Source: Tanypteryx hageni (lineage: Eukaryota > Arthropoda > Insecta > Odonata > Petaluridae). Taken from it: a stretch of DNA of 64,000 nt. Under the pieces are notes generated by a model, which saw nothing but the letters and a program-made list of their open reading frames with translations, did no database searches and was not told the origin of the DNA. Below, piece by piece: positions 32,771 through 43,018 of the stretch. Where the stretch lies: the NCBI GenBank assembly GCA_028673005.1, contig CM054116.1, positions 147,061,173 to 147,125,172 of the forward strand, in the 5' to 3' direction. Both the position numbers and the translations under genes were made by a program. The first letter of the stretch is position 1, and the number at the start of each line of letters is the position of its first letter.

Positions 32771-34387
32771 TCAGCAGCAGCAGGCCATCACGCCGGCGGT
32801 CGAAGTCGCTCGTTCGGAAGGCGCGATTTCCGTGGCGGTGGCGGCCCTCTGCGTCAGAAGCATTTCTCTAAGGCCGCATCTGAATCCCTTGCTTCCATCG
32901 GGACCCTTGGGCATCCTCACCACGTTCGTGGGCAACGAGAGGGAGCCGCGCAGCGCCCCGCTGTTGCTGCGGGGGCGTGCGGCGGGGGGCGATTCGGAAT
33001 TGGGTCGCGCGTCCTGCGCCGCCGCCCCCCCCACAGATGAGGAGGCCACAGCGGCGGCCATTCTCCTCTGGACCCAGGGACTGCCCCCTCCCTCGGGGGG
33101 CGAAGAGGCGGACTGGCAGAGGGGCTTGTGCCTCTGGAGGCGAGGGGAGTTGCCGCAAGAAGGGTTAGAAGTCCTCCGCTGGTGGAGGCGCTCCAGCGGC
33201 CCCGACCACCGCCTCCGCGTCACCTCCAGAGGCCTCTCCTCGGCCGCATCCAGTCCGCCCCCGATGACCGATTCGGCAACGAACGACGGCCTCGCGTTGG
33301 CCCTCTCGGGGCGCCTCTTTCCCTGCACGTTCGACAGCTGCTGCGGCTGCCTCAGTTGGCGGATCTGCTGCTGCAGCATCTGGATCTGCTGCTCCTTCTT
33401 CGCGTCCGCCTCTCGTTTCGCGGCAGAGTTCTTTTTCGACGAAGATGCGGCCTTGGTGAGTTCGAGGACTCGCATGGGAGAGCTGCTACCTCCTTCGCCT
33501 CCTGCCGCCTCTTCTGCCTCCTTCACCGCGCGGCGAGCGGATTCGGCGCGCTCGAATTCCACGAGAGCGCACACCGAGGTGGCCAGCTCCGGGTGACGTG
33601 CGACGAACGGCCTGGCGTCGGCGGGGACAGGGTTTCCGGGACGAAGGATACGCACGAGGGCAATTTCGCCGCACGGAGAGAACAGCTCTGCCACGTTCTC
33701 GATGGTCGGCCTCTCGAGGGGCAGATCTACAGCGGCGACAGTGCGAGAGGGCGTCGTCTCGTCGTATTGCGGAAGAGGGTCGACCCTTCGCAGCTTGGTG
33801 CGGGCCTCGTTCACCTGCAGCTTGGCGGACCGCTCGAGCGCGTAGGCGACGGCGCGCCAATCCTTGGCGAGGTGCTTGACCCTCTTGAAACTGGAGATGA
33901 GTTTGAGAGACACGTATCCCTCTTTATTGCGCTTGACGTGCTTCAGGAGGAAGGCGTCCTTGGTGATGTTCACGTCGGAGAAGTAAAATTCCACCTGAGC
34001 CACGATGCGGGCCGCGAGGTCGTCGTCCGGGGGATCGAAAGCAGCCTCTTCCTCCGCCGCCGCGGCTCCGGAATCGGGAGTCGCGCCCGAGAGCGCCTCC
34101 GGGGCGTCCTCCGGATCGTGGTCGCAACCGGAGTCTTTTCCTCCGGTGGAAGACTCGGAGCCGGAATCTGACCCCGGATCCGCTCGGTTGGCAGAGCTCT
34201 CCGTGCTGGCGACGGAGTCTCGGTGCGATGACGAGTCATAAGAGAGAGATATGTCACTGTCCACGGAAGATATGCTGTCTCTGGTGTCGCGGTGCTTCAT
34301 GGGAGGCGGAGAGAAGAGGTCTTCTTCTCCCGAACACTGCTTCACCACCACGATGTCCGGTATGGCATCCTCGCTCGGAACGGGCAT
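32771..34387 (-). CDS. LARP6: La-related protein 6 (LARP6/acheron-like)
   Basis: A complete 538-residue frame in one exon. Residues 1-118 are acidic and Ser-rich ('DSISSVDSDISLSYDSSSHR'). The La motif spans about 120-205 ('ARIVAQVEFYFSDVNITKD', 'FLLKHVKRNKEGYVSLKLIS'); an RRM-like domain lies at about 215-312 ('VDLPLERPTIENVAELFSPC', 'SVCALVEFERAESARRAV'). A Gln-rich coiled stretch (332-350) and a Ser/Arg/Pro-rich linker follow. 'VVRMPKGPDGSKGFR' near residue 489 is the C-terminal LSA/SUZ-C motif special to LARP6. Known family members bind stem-loops in mRNAs and act in translation and muscle differentiation. Length fits LARP6. The GC content is far above the surroundings. The start Met is the first in frame after an upstream stop and suits the acidic N-terminus. 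Confidence 0.93.
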   Translation of the reverse strand: MPVPSEDAIPDIVVVKQCSGEEDLFSPPPMKHRDTRDSISSVDSDISLSYDSSSHRDSVASTESSANRADPGSDSGSESSTGGKDSGCDHDPEDAPEALSGATPDSGAAAAEEEAAFDPPDDDLAARIVAQVEFYFSDVNITKDAFLLKHVKRNKEGYVSLKLISSFKRVKHLAKDWRAVAYALERSAKLQVNEARTKLRRVDPLPQYDETTPSRTVAAVDLPLERPTIENVAELFSPCGEIALVRILRPGNPVPADARPFVARHPELATSVCALVEFERAESARRAVKEAEEAAGGEGGSSSPMRVLELTKAASSSKKNSAAKREADAKKEQQIQMLQQQIRQLRQPQQLSNVQGKRRPERANARPSFVAESVIGGGLDAAEERPLEVTRRRWSGPLERLHQRRTSNPSCGNSPRLQRHKPLCQSASSPPEGGGSPWVQRRMAAAVASSSVGGAAAQDARPNSESPPAARPRSNSGALRGSLSLPTNVVRMPKGPDGSKGFRCGLREMLLTQRAATATEIAPSERATSTAGVMACCC

Positions 34388-35030
34388 TTCGGGCCGTTCG
34401 AGAGACAGAGACTATAATTAATGACTGCGGGGGGTGCAGGAGGGCCGAATATATCGGGGGCGACCCACTCCTCTCCAAGGAGGCGGGGCTGTCTCTCGCA
34501 GAACAGGGAGGCCACGGGGCGACGGTGGTGATATTATCCAGTTTGCGCAACCACTTCCTTCCTCTACTCGCTCGGTCCGTGTGGATGGACGCCCTCGGTC
34601 GCTCCTCGCTTATAAATCCTCGGCGGAGGAAGGCGCCCTCACCCCGGCGCATGCGCGGAATCGGCGCGCGGCGGAAACGGGAAGGTGGCGATGACGAAGC
34701 GATGCCTTTGAGTGGTTGGAGTGGGGAAAACGGCTCTCCTCCTGCGCGATGCCGCTAAGCGTAACGCCTAGCGGACAGACGGAAGACCCATTATCGCCGC
34801 TTCGGTTCTAGAATTATCTCTTGATCCTTTTACGCGTTCGGTTTTCTCGTGAAAGACGTCGGAGAGTGAACTTGCGATCGATTTCGAAGAATATATAACT
34901 GTCTTCGTCATACGCGTTTTGTCGTGGAGCGGACTTTTTTCTAGTTACGTGGTTTCCTCTAGTTGTTATGGCGCACCTTTAGGGATTATATGACTCTTAT
35001 ACGTGGTTGGTTATGTTGCTTTTTAGTTAA
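34388..35030. other. LARP6 upstream region
   Basis: GC-rich, CpG-rich sequence up to about 34760, continuing the island over the gene; the expected place for promoter and 5' UTR. Open frames across it (for example 34254-34652 minus) are Arg/Ser/Pro-rich shadows of base composition. From about 34800 it turns AT-rich up to a Helitron end at 35031. Confidence 0.5.
34609..34617 (-). promoter_or_regulatory. Possible TATA box for LARP6
   Basis: The minus strand reads ATTTATAAG about 220 bases upstream of the LARP6 ATG, in otherwise GC-rich DNA. It would place transcription start near 34580. The same bases read TATAAA on the plus strand, so orientation is ambiguous; many CpG-island genes use no TATA. 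Confidence 0.3.
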
Positions 35031-35515
35031 CGAGTTGTCGGTGCTTGCATACTGCAAGCGCTTAAAAAAATCATCATACACCAAGATCTAAAATCGTAAA
35101 TAAACCAACGCGATCTCCAGGGCATGCTATTTATAGTGAATGTGTATCACACTAAAAATAATATAGAAATAAACTGAATATTTTGTGTTAGGATTAAGAC
35201 GTCACCATATGTATACCTATTTAGTTGACATTAACGATATTATGTCATATAGTCCATTCATTCCCATTAAAAACATTAAAATGCTCTTGAAGTATGAAAA
35301 ATCAATTCCTATTGAAAGGCACTGGAGTCGTTGCTATGGCAATTAATATTTTTAATTGTTGACTCCGAAAAACTTTTCATAATTTTAAAATCGAATTTTT
35401 ACGCAAATTCAACATGGATTTGAATTTTGTCTTCAAGAAAAATAAACTTCAATCTTTCATCCACAATAAGATGCATGTCTCGACTTTGTATCTTAATTGT
35501 AAATAATTTAAGAAA

Positions 35516-35571
<56 letters not shown>

Positions 35572-35588
35572 TGCGCCGTATTTAATGA
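35031..35588 (-). mobile_element. Helitron-like element, family A copy 2
   Basis: Minus-strand 5' end A|TCATTAAATACGG (35588 downward); 3' hairpin GCTTGCAGTATGCAAGCA (35042-35059) and end CCGACAACTCG|T at 35031. 558 bp, including a (TA)n run at 35524-35568. The body shares long blocks with family A copy 1 (29760-30000), such as the ATGGATTTGAATT and ATAAACTTCA regions. No coding capacity. Confidence 0.6.
35524..35568. repeat. (AT)n microsatellite
   Basis: About 45 bases of alternating AT inside the Helitron-like copy. Confidence 0.9.
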
Positions 35589-36261
35589 TACAAATATCCA
35601 GCCCAAACTACAAGAGCTAGAGAGCTGAAAGTTTCAGGGTTTGTAGAGGTAATCGATAAACCTGTAGAAATAGTAGAGCTTTTACCTAAGTGACATGGGT
35701 TAGACTCCAGAAATTCCGAAAGTTGTGTTTTTCCCCATAAGAAAAGCGTGCCATTTTCGTAAATTAATTTCAGGCCATTACCGATAAGCTGAAGAATTGA
35801 AATTTTGAGTGATGCTAGATGGCTGCCATGCCTATCAGGAATTGGTATTGTTTTTGCTTACAGTATCCTGGGTTCGACTCCAGATGCCCCGGAACATCCC
35901 CCATAAGTTAGCATGGGGAAAAGGTATTCCAGTGTGTAGACCAATCTAAGAGGAATAGGGAGCTGAAATTTTGCAGGAATATTGAACTTTGCTCACAACC
36001 AAACAGAAAAATCGAAAATTTCAAAATTGCTAATTTTTAAGAGTTCTTTTTACGCCATTTGTACATTGTAATTTGATATTTTTTATCTCGGAAACTATGA
36101 GTCGTAGATACGAGCTTTTGCAAACATTTTGTAGCAAATTATACATAGAAAAAAGAAAATCTTGAGAAAGTTCAGCAATCCGGCCGCTAAACATTCGTAA
36201 TTGTTTAAACAGTTGTTAAGGTTTATTTATTTCCGAATGTACTACGAAGCTGAAATTCTTT
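35589..36261 (+). repeat. Helitron-like body segment with tRNA-type B-box motifs
   Basis: Matches 41847-42300 over several hundred bases (TCCAGCCCAAACTACA, AGCTGAAAGTTTCAG, CCATAAGTTAGCATGGG, CCAGTGTGTAGACCAATCTA). Both copies contain GGTTCGACTCC (here 35871-35881), a perfect match to the pol III B-box consensus, and a weaker one upstream. The last part (36150-36260) matches the family B body (CGGCCGCTAAA, AATTGTTTAAAC). The segment is cut by TTAACCC at 36262. Confidence 0.6.
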
Positions 36262-36900
36262 TTAACCCATTTAAACCCAAGCGGTCGAAATCGACCATGC
36301 CAGCATATAAGCACAAACAGTCAAAAACGACCTTTAGCAATTTAACTCCTAGAATTCTAGGAAATGCATTGAATATGCTTACATTGTGTCTTATCTGTAA
36401 AGAAAGATGACTGGTAACACACGTGGGTTGCGCTGTTGCCGAATTGTCAGTCTGGCTTAATGGTTTGTGGAGTTAACATCGAGTTACATTTTCTCCAAGG
36501 ACATGTCGCGGGAATCTATTTGGTAAGTTTCGTATTTTTTATATATAAAAATTATTTTTTTTTATTTTTGAAAAAGTTTCATTTCATATTATTTATGAAA
36601 GGGATCTAAGAAAAACCATACAGATTACGTGTATTCTCTCTTCAATTACAATGGGGTCGTTTTCGATCGTTTGGGATAATAGAGGTAGAGAGGTAATTAT
36701 GGAATACTTTTTGTATACATGTACCTAATTCGCGTGTTTTACAATGTAATCCCATAATTTTTTTATTGAACGTAATCATAGTTATCTGTGAATAAGTGCA
36801 GAGACGGATAATTATTGGTTACTGACAGCTTGTGAGAAAAAAAAATATTTTTAAATAGCTACACTCAACTGGTGATGAATTTTGCGGCGGGTAATATGGA
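36262..36900 (+). mobile_element. Possible piggyBac-like left end
   Basis: TTAA (36262-36265) is followed by CCCATTTAAACCCAAGCGG and the short palindrome GGTCGAAATCGACC, a layout like piggyBac ends (TTAA + CCC...). At about 36503 an ATG opens 'MSRESIW' and runs into GGTAAGT, a good splice-donor match. No right end or transposase body was found, so this is tentative. Confidence 0.35.
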
Positions 36901-37441
36901 ATACTAAGTCCTTCATCCATACTGACCTTTGTTCATATATGTAATCTTTGAAATTCTACAGAAATAATTAAAGAAATACCAATTTCAAAATGCAACACAC
37001 TTATAACATTCGTCAAAATTTTACAAAATATTAATTTATTTTCATGGAATATGAATTTTAAAAACAAAATCATTCACATATTTTTCATTTTCAGAAACAT
37101 AATGCACATTTTATAATTACTGGTAATATTCAGTATTATTATTAAAGTATTATAAAGGAATTGAACTCAAACATGAAAATCCAACAAAGAAAAATATGGC
37201 TTATTTGCATAAAAACTGCTGCTAGCATACCCCAGTCTCAAAAAATTAGGAACTGTAATTATAATAGGAACTTTAGATATATAAAACAAGAATTACACAT
37301 TTGACTTTACTTTAGATTGTAAAAAAATCACTTTTTGATTTATAAAGTAATTTAACACCAAAGAACAAAAAGTATAAGATGGATATTCTATAGCATTCGT
37401 TATCTCCTCAAATGGCATACAGATTTTCAAATTTAATTACT
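36901..37441. other. AT-rich interval
   Basis: No gene seen. GGGTAATATGGAATACTAA at about 36890 resembles sequences at 36691, 39403 and 39432 (all on the plus strand) and may belong to the pogo element to its right. Confidence 0.4.
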
Positions 37442-39381
37442 CTAACGGCAATAGTCACACACAAATTCAATTTTCTCGACATCCGAGCAAGCTTCATGGG
37501 CCCAGCCCTTGAAAATTTGACACATTACCCATTTCTCTCCTGCTTTGTCATTAGAAAATCTTCCATGGCAGTAAAGACACTGAGCATCTGTTTTTGGATC
37601 ATCAACTGCACTGTCTTTCAAGCTTAATTCAACAGAGTCTGATTCTTCATGAAAGCTGGTGTCACTCGAGCTAGAGGATTCTGGAGCTACCTGCTTCCGT
37701 TTGACTTCTTTTGCTTTCATTGCTTTCTGAACTTGGAAGTTTTCTGAGAGGATTTTCCTACATTTATTAGTTTTCCATATAACCTTCGTTGCACGATTTG
37801 ATTCTTTCGTGCTTCTTTTGGAGCTGATCAAATGTTTTGAATGGAGAGCTAGTTACAACATAGGACGAGCCTCGTGTTTTTCCTCACTGGCTGTTTCTTT
37901 CCTTCAGTTTTGGCAGAGGTGATATTTTCTCTGGCGGAATTGTAAAAATTCCTGTTGATGTGCTCGGGTGACTATCTTGGCTCTCCGTAATTGAGACTCT
38001 CGGAAGGTTATCTGGATTTCCAGGAGTAGAGTTTTCTATTTCACCTAGCTCCTCCGCTTCTACTGCAAAGTCCCATTCTCGAAATATTTGAGGGCACAGC
38101 GGAAAGATTCCAGTGGCTCTGAAACCATTTACTGCAACCTCTCCTGATTGAACTCGAAGATAGGTCTTACCAAATAGTTCAGCTACATCATAAGTCGTCA
38201 CTGGACGGGTGTATGTGCGGAGAAAACACCTCACTTCCTCACTATAATATAATTTCATCGGTCCGATGAAGGACTTGTCCAATGGCTGTAATTTATGCGT
38301 CGAGTGAGGGGGAAGGCAAACTATAGTTACGTGATTTTCACGAGCCATATCGATAATATCTAAGTTACGGGTGTGAGAGTAGTGGCCATCTAGAATTAAC
38401 ATAGCTGGGTCCTCTACTGTAGGCTTCACATTGGCCAAAAAATGCTGGAACCATTTGGTGAACAGCTCTGCTTGTATCCATCCCGAAGGATGGCATGCTG
38501 CAATGTAGCCAGGTGGTGTTCCCTTCATCAGCTGATCACTATAATTCTTCCTCGGGAAGATCAACATTGGAGGAACAAAATTTCCACCGGCACTCATACA
38601 TAAAACAAGAGTGATCAGCGAACCCCTCTCCGCAGACGTTATTGCCCCAACCTCGCGCTTACCTCTGAGTGAGATCACTTGTGGTTTTCGCGTTTGTACG
38701 ACACAAAGACCAGTTTCATCGACGTTAAATATATTTTCAGGCTTGTATAAATTTTTTTCATATTCTTATTCCAAGATATCGAAGAATGTTTTCACATCTT
38801 CCTTGTTGAAGCCCCTGGCTCTTGAAAATGACGTACCCGTTGGCTTCCGGAAGGACAAGCGATTCGAGTGCCGCTTAAGAAATTGCTTCAACCAATCTTT
38901 CCCGGCACTCTCCTTCAAAATCGAAAATGGATTAGAAATATTGTTTTTCTTTGCAAGCTGAAATGCTAGACGGCGCAGATCTTGCCGGGTTAAGCCAAAG
39001 TATTTTCTTTCCATCAATAATAAATAATCCACCAGTTGGGTTTCCATCTCTGGCGTAAAAACTGCTTTTTTCCCCAAAGGAGTTCGGACAGCTTCAGCTG
39101 GTGTGAGGTGGTTTGTGTTTGGCCAACCTATAAAGTGTGGCACGCGGTACATGATACATTTTGCTGGCCTTTAGATAGCCGATCCTCCCTTCCCGTATTG
39201 CTGTAATGGCTTGTTCCATGTTTTCAGGCTCCCATTTCTGCCTTTGCTTGGATTCGGGTATAACCTGCTTCTTCCCCATTTTTTCGGCTAAGAAAAATAC
39301 ACGAACATTTTTAACAGAAATTACAGAACAGTAATAATTAAAGAGTAAATGATAACTAACGTTCTGTAGAAGGTAAACCAC
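37442..39381 (-). pseudogene. pogo-type transposase with C-terminal PHD finger, near intact
   Basis: N-terminal helix-turn-helix ('KWEPENMEQAITAIREGRIG', 'YHVPRATLYRLAKH', 39381-39100), a frameshift near 39120, then a CENP-B-like domain ('RKYFGLTRQDLRRLAFQLA'). One in-frame TAA at 38766 separates this from the catalytic domain, which keeps '[13 protein letters not shown]' (first Asp), '[19 protein letters not shown]' (second Asp) and '[18 protein letters not shown]' (third Asp). After a stop and frameshift near 37870 the tail encodes a PHD-type finger ('CLYCHGRF...CDYC'), with one expected Cys changed to Phe ('MCQIFKGWAH'). Such PHD-bearing pogo transposases are common in insects. The right end (39448, next to TA) lies in a Helitron tip; the left end was not found. 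Confidence 0.85.
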
Positions 39382-39450
39382 AAAATAAGTTTTGTAATAT
39401 GTTGGGGGTATTATGAAATACTCTCAAAATGTGGTGGGAAATATGGAATA

Positions 39451-39471
39451 AGAGTCGTCGATATATAATGA
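39451..39471 (-). mobile_element. 5' tip of a Helitron-like copy cut by pogo
   Basis: The minus strand reads A|TCATTATATATCGACGACTCT, the family B 5' end. In full copies the next bases are TACAGAGGAGG; here TA and the pogo end follow, so pogo inserted at this TA. The rest of this copy was not located left of pogo. Confidence 0.55.
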
Positions 39472-39473
39472 TA

Positions 39474-40217
39474 CTAGTAGTTGGTGCTTGCATACTGCAA
39501 GCATTTCATCTCACCTTGAAAAAACACTCATTTTTCCGAGAGATATTTCATCATTACAAATATTCTTTTAATTCTAAATATTTAACCTCCGCAGCGATTT
39601 ACGTTTTTCCCACATGTAAAAATAATAGCTTAAAACAATCCCCAAATGTTGCAATTTTTAACATTTTACACTTTCTCCATTATGGGGTACTAATGCTACA
39701 CATTTTAGCCAAATTTTAAAGTTGTAGCATTTCTAGAAGTATAATAATATTTTTCTAACTGTTTAAATTTAAATAATTTTTAACGGCCGCCACAATTCAT
39801 ATATGGTAAAATTGAAATGTGTATTTGTGCAAATTTAATATTCTCTAAATAATTTGAAAATTTCAGCTTCCTAGCACATCCCGTAGTACCTAAACAGTTA
39901 TCCATTTGTTTAAACTTTAAGAATTTTTAACTGCCAAACAAATTAAAATATCAAAATTTGTATATTCCCTATTTCGTTATTTTATGAATTCTACTTACAA
40001 AAAAAATTTCAACTCCGTAGCACATTCGAAAGTACATAAACCATGAAAATTTGTTTAAACAATTGCGAATTTTTATCGGCCGCATTGTTGCACTTTTTCA
40101 AAATTTTCGTTTTTTCTAGTCGGTTTTGCACAAAATCCTACCTATGAAAAAAATTTCGAATCTCCAGCACATCTGGAAGTGCCTAAACATTAGTATCCTC
40201 CTGTTATATGTTATATA
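39474..40217 (-). mobile_element. Helitron-like element, family B copy 1
   Basis: Minus strand. 3' hairpin TGCTTGCAGTATGCAAGCA (39485-39503), then CCAACTACTAG|T ending at 39474, a canonical Helitron CTAG terminus. The body is about 95% alike to copy 2 by eye (CGGCCGC, AATTGTTTAAAC, GGAGATTCGAAA blocks). At its 5' side the sequence stops at 40217, where a plus-strand copy begins; the expected last ~50 bases should lie after 42750 but are not clear. Confidence 0.65.
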
Positions 40218-40259
40218 TCATTACATATCGACGACTCTTACAGAGGAGGATATAACATA

Positions 40260-41823
40260 CTAGTAGTTGGTGCTTGCATACTGCAAGCATTTTATATCAC
40301 CTTGAAGAAACATTCATTTTTCAGACAGACATTTCATCATTACAAATGTTCTTTTAATTCTAAAGATTTCACCTCCGCAGCGATTTTCGTTTTTCCCACA
40401 TGAAAAAATTATAGTTTTAAACAATCCCCAAATGTTGCAATTTAAAATTTTTACACTTTCTCCATTATGGGGTACTAATGCTACACAATTTAGCAAAATT
40501 TTAAAGTTGTAGCACTTCTAGAAGTCAAATAATATTTTCTAATTGTTTAAATTTAAATAATTTTTAACGGCCGCCCAAATTCATCTATGGTAAAATTGAA
40601 ATGTTTTTTTGAGCTAGTTTACTACTTTATACATAACTTGAAAATTTCAGCTCCATAGCTCATTCCGTAGTACCTAAACAGTTATCCATTTGTTTAAACT
40701 TTAAGAATTTTTAACTGCCAAACAAATTAAAATATCAAAATTTGTATGATCCCGATTTCGTTTTTTTAAGAATTCTACTTATAAAAAAAAATTTAAACTC
40801 CGTAGCACATGCGGAAATACATAAACTATGAAAATTTGTTTAAACAATTGCGAATTTTTAGCGGCCGCATTGTTGCACTTTTTCAAGATTTTCGTTTTTT
40901 CTAGTCGGTTTTGTACAAAATCGTACCTATGAAAAAAATTTCGAATCTACAGCACATCTGGAAGTGCCTAAACATTAGTATCCTCCTGTTATATGTTATC
41001 ATTATATATCGACGACTCTTACAGAGGAGGAGGATATAACATACATATAACAGGAGGATACTAATGTTTAGGCACTTCCAGATTGCTGGAGATTCGAAAT
41101 TTTTTTCAAAGGTATAATTTTGTGCAAAACCGACTAGAAAAACGAAAATCTTGAAAAAGTGCAACAATGCGGCCGATAAAAATTCGCAATTGTTTAAACA
41201 AATTTTCATGGTTTATGTATTTCCGCATGTGCTACGGAGTTGAAATATTTTTTGTAAGTAGAATTCTTAAAAAAACGAAATAAGGATTATACAAATTTTG
41301 ATATTTTAATTTGTTTGGCCGTTAAAATATCTTAAAGTTTAAACAATTGGATAACTGTTTAGGTACTACGGGATAAGCTAGGAAGCTGAAATTTTCAAAT
41401 TATTTACAGAGTAGTAAATTTGCGTAAATAAACATTTCAATTTTACCTTATACGATATGCAGAGGCCGTTAAAAATTATTTAAATTTAAACAATTACAAA
41501 AATATTATTTTACTTCTAGGAGTGCTACAACTTTAAAATTTGGCTAAAATGTGTAGCATCAGTACCCCATAATGAAGAATGTGTAAAAATTTTAAAATTG
41601 CAACATTTGGGGATTGTTTAAACTATAATTTTTTCATGTGGGAAAAACGAAAATCGCTGCGGAGGTGTAATATTTAGAATTAAAAATATATGTGTAATGA
41701 TGAAATATGAATAATGAATGTTTTTTATGTTGAGATGAAATGCTTGCAGTATGCAAGCACCAACTACTAGTATGTTATATGTATGTTATATCCTCCTCTG
41801 TAAGAGTCGTCGATATATAATGA
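40260..41823 (-). mobile_element. Helitron-like element, family B copy 2, interrupted, inside copy 4
   Basis: Minus strand. 3' end CTAG at 40260-40263 with hairpin 40271-40289; the body runs to 40998, resumes at 41771 and ends 5' at 41823 (A|TCATTATATATCGACG on the minus strand). Own length 792 bp, close to the 772 bp of copy 3, which supports the reconstruction. Confidence 0.65.
40999..41770 (+). mobile_element. Helitron-like element, family B copy 3 (complete), inside copy 2
   Basis: Uninterrupted 772-bp copy: A|TCATTATATATCGACGACT at 40999, hairpin TGCTTGCAGTATGCAAGCA (41741-41759), then CCAACTACTAG|T ending 41770. 5' TC, 3' hairpin about 11 bases before CTAG, and insertion between A and T fit Helitrons. 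No open frame longer than chance; non-autonomous. Confidence 0.75.
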
Positions 41824-42892
41824 TATAGGAGGATACTAATGTCCAGCCCAAACTACAAAAGCTACAGAGCTGAAAGTTTCAGTTTTTATAGATATAATGG
41901 AGAAACCTTCAGATAAAATGATACTTCTTACCTAAGTAACATGAGTTCGACTCCAGAAATTCCGAAATTTGCGTTTTTTCCCATAAGAAAAGCATTGCGC
42001 CATTTTGTAAATTAATTATGGGCACTTGCCGGTAAGCTAGAAAGATGAAATTTTCAGTGTTGCTATATGGCCGCAATATCTATTAGGAATTATTGTCATG
42101 TTTGCTTACAGTGCCTTGGGTTCGACTCCAGAGACCCCGGAATATCTCCCATAAGTTAGCATGGGAAAACGCAATCCAGTGTGTAGACCAATCTAATAAG
42201 TTTAGGAAGCTGAGATTTTGCAAGATTATAGAAATTTTCTCATGACCAACTATAAAAATCGACAATTTTAAAATTGTTAATTTTTAGGGGTTGTTTTAAC
42301 CCCATTTGAACATTAAGGTTTAATAATTTTTTAGGTACTACGGGATGAGCTAGGAAGCTACAAATTTCAAATTATTTACAGAACAATGCATTTGCACAAA
42401 TAAACATTTCAATCTCTCCATATATATATTGCGGCGGCCGTTAAAAACGTTTAAATTTTAAACAATTACAAAAATATTATTTTATTTCTAGAAGTGCTAC
42501 AACTTTAAAATTAGGCTGAAATGTGTAGCATTAGTACCCCATAATGGAGAAAGTGTAAAATGTTTAAAATTGCAACATTTGGGGATTGTTTTAAACTATT
42601 ATTTTTACATGTGGGAAAAACGAAAATCGCTGCGGAGGTGAAATCTTTAGAATTAATAGAATATTTGTAATGATGAAATATCTGTCTGAAAAATTAATGT
42701 TTTTTCAAGGTGAGATGAAATGCTAGCAGTATGCAAGCACCTTCTACTAGTATAGTATAAGGACGACAATACAATCTCCAGGTTTAACAATGAATACGGT
42801 CGGCAAGATAACATATCCTTAAAAATCTTAAAATTTTCCAATAAATGTAATTTAAACGTATAACTTGAGCGATTTGGAACCGAAAGCGAAAG

Positions 42893-43018
42893 TCTACATC
42901 TACATCTACATTATACCCTGCAAGTCACCTTTTCGGTGGATGGCAGGGGGTGCAGTGCACCAAGGGTCCATAGTTTTCCTACGTTATTTTTTCCTATTAT
43001 GGTCTCTTATCGTCGACG
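42893..43018 (-). repeat. CR1-like LINE 3' end with TGTAGA tail
   Basis: On the minus strand: GACGATAAGAGA, AATAGGAAAA, ACGTAGGAAAACT, GGTGCACTGCACCCCCTGCC, the hairpin CCACCGAAAAGGTG, TTGCAGGGTATAATG and a TGTAGATGTAGATGTAG tail ending at 42893. Same 3' end as at 57085-57200. Only ~125 bp remain. Confidence 0.75.

Larger units (their letters stand above)
40218..42750 (+). mobile_element. Helitron-like element, family B copy 4, interrupted
   Basis: Starts A|TCATTACATATCGACG (40218), breaks at 40259 and resumes at 41824 with TATAGGAGGATACTAATG, giving the uninterrupted junction seen at 48505-48525. Ends with the hairpin TGCTAGCAGTATGCAAGCA (42721-42739) and CTTCTACTAG|T at 42750. Own length about 969 bp. 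The body includes the B-box-bearing segment (41847-42300). Confidence 0.65.

Noticed and set aside
33128..34171. 347-residue plus-strand frame opposite LARP6
   Set aside because: Antisense shadow of the GC-rich LARP6 coding sequence, whose La motif, RRM and LSA motif are unmistakable.
34228..34758. Frames upstream of LARP6 on both strands
   Set aside because: CpG-island composition, no motifs.
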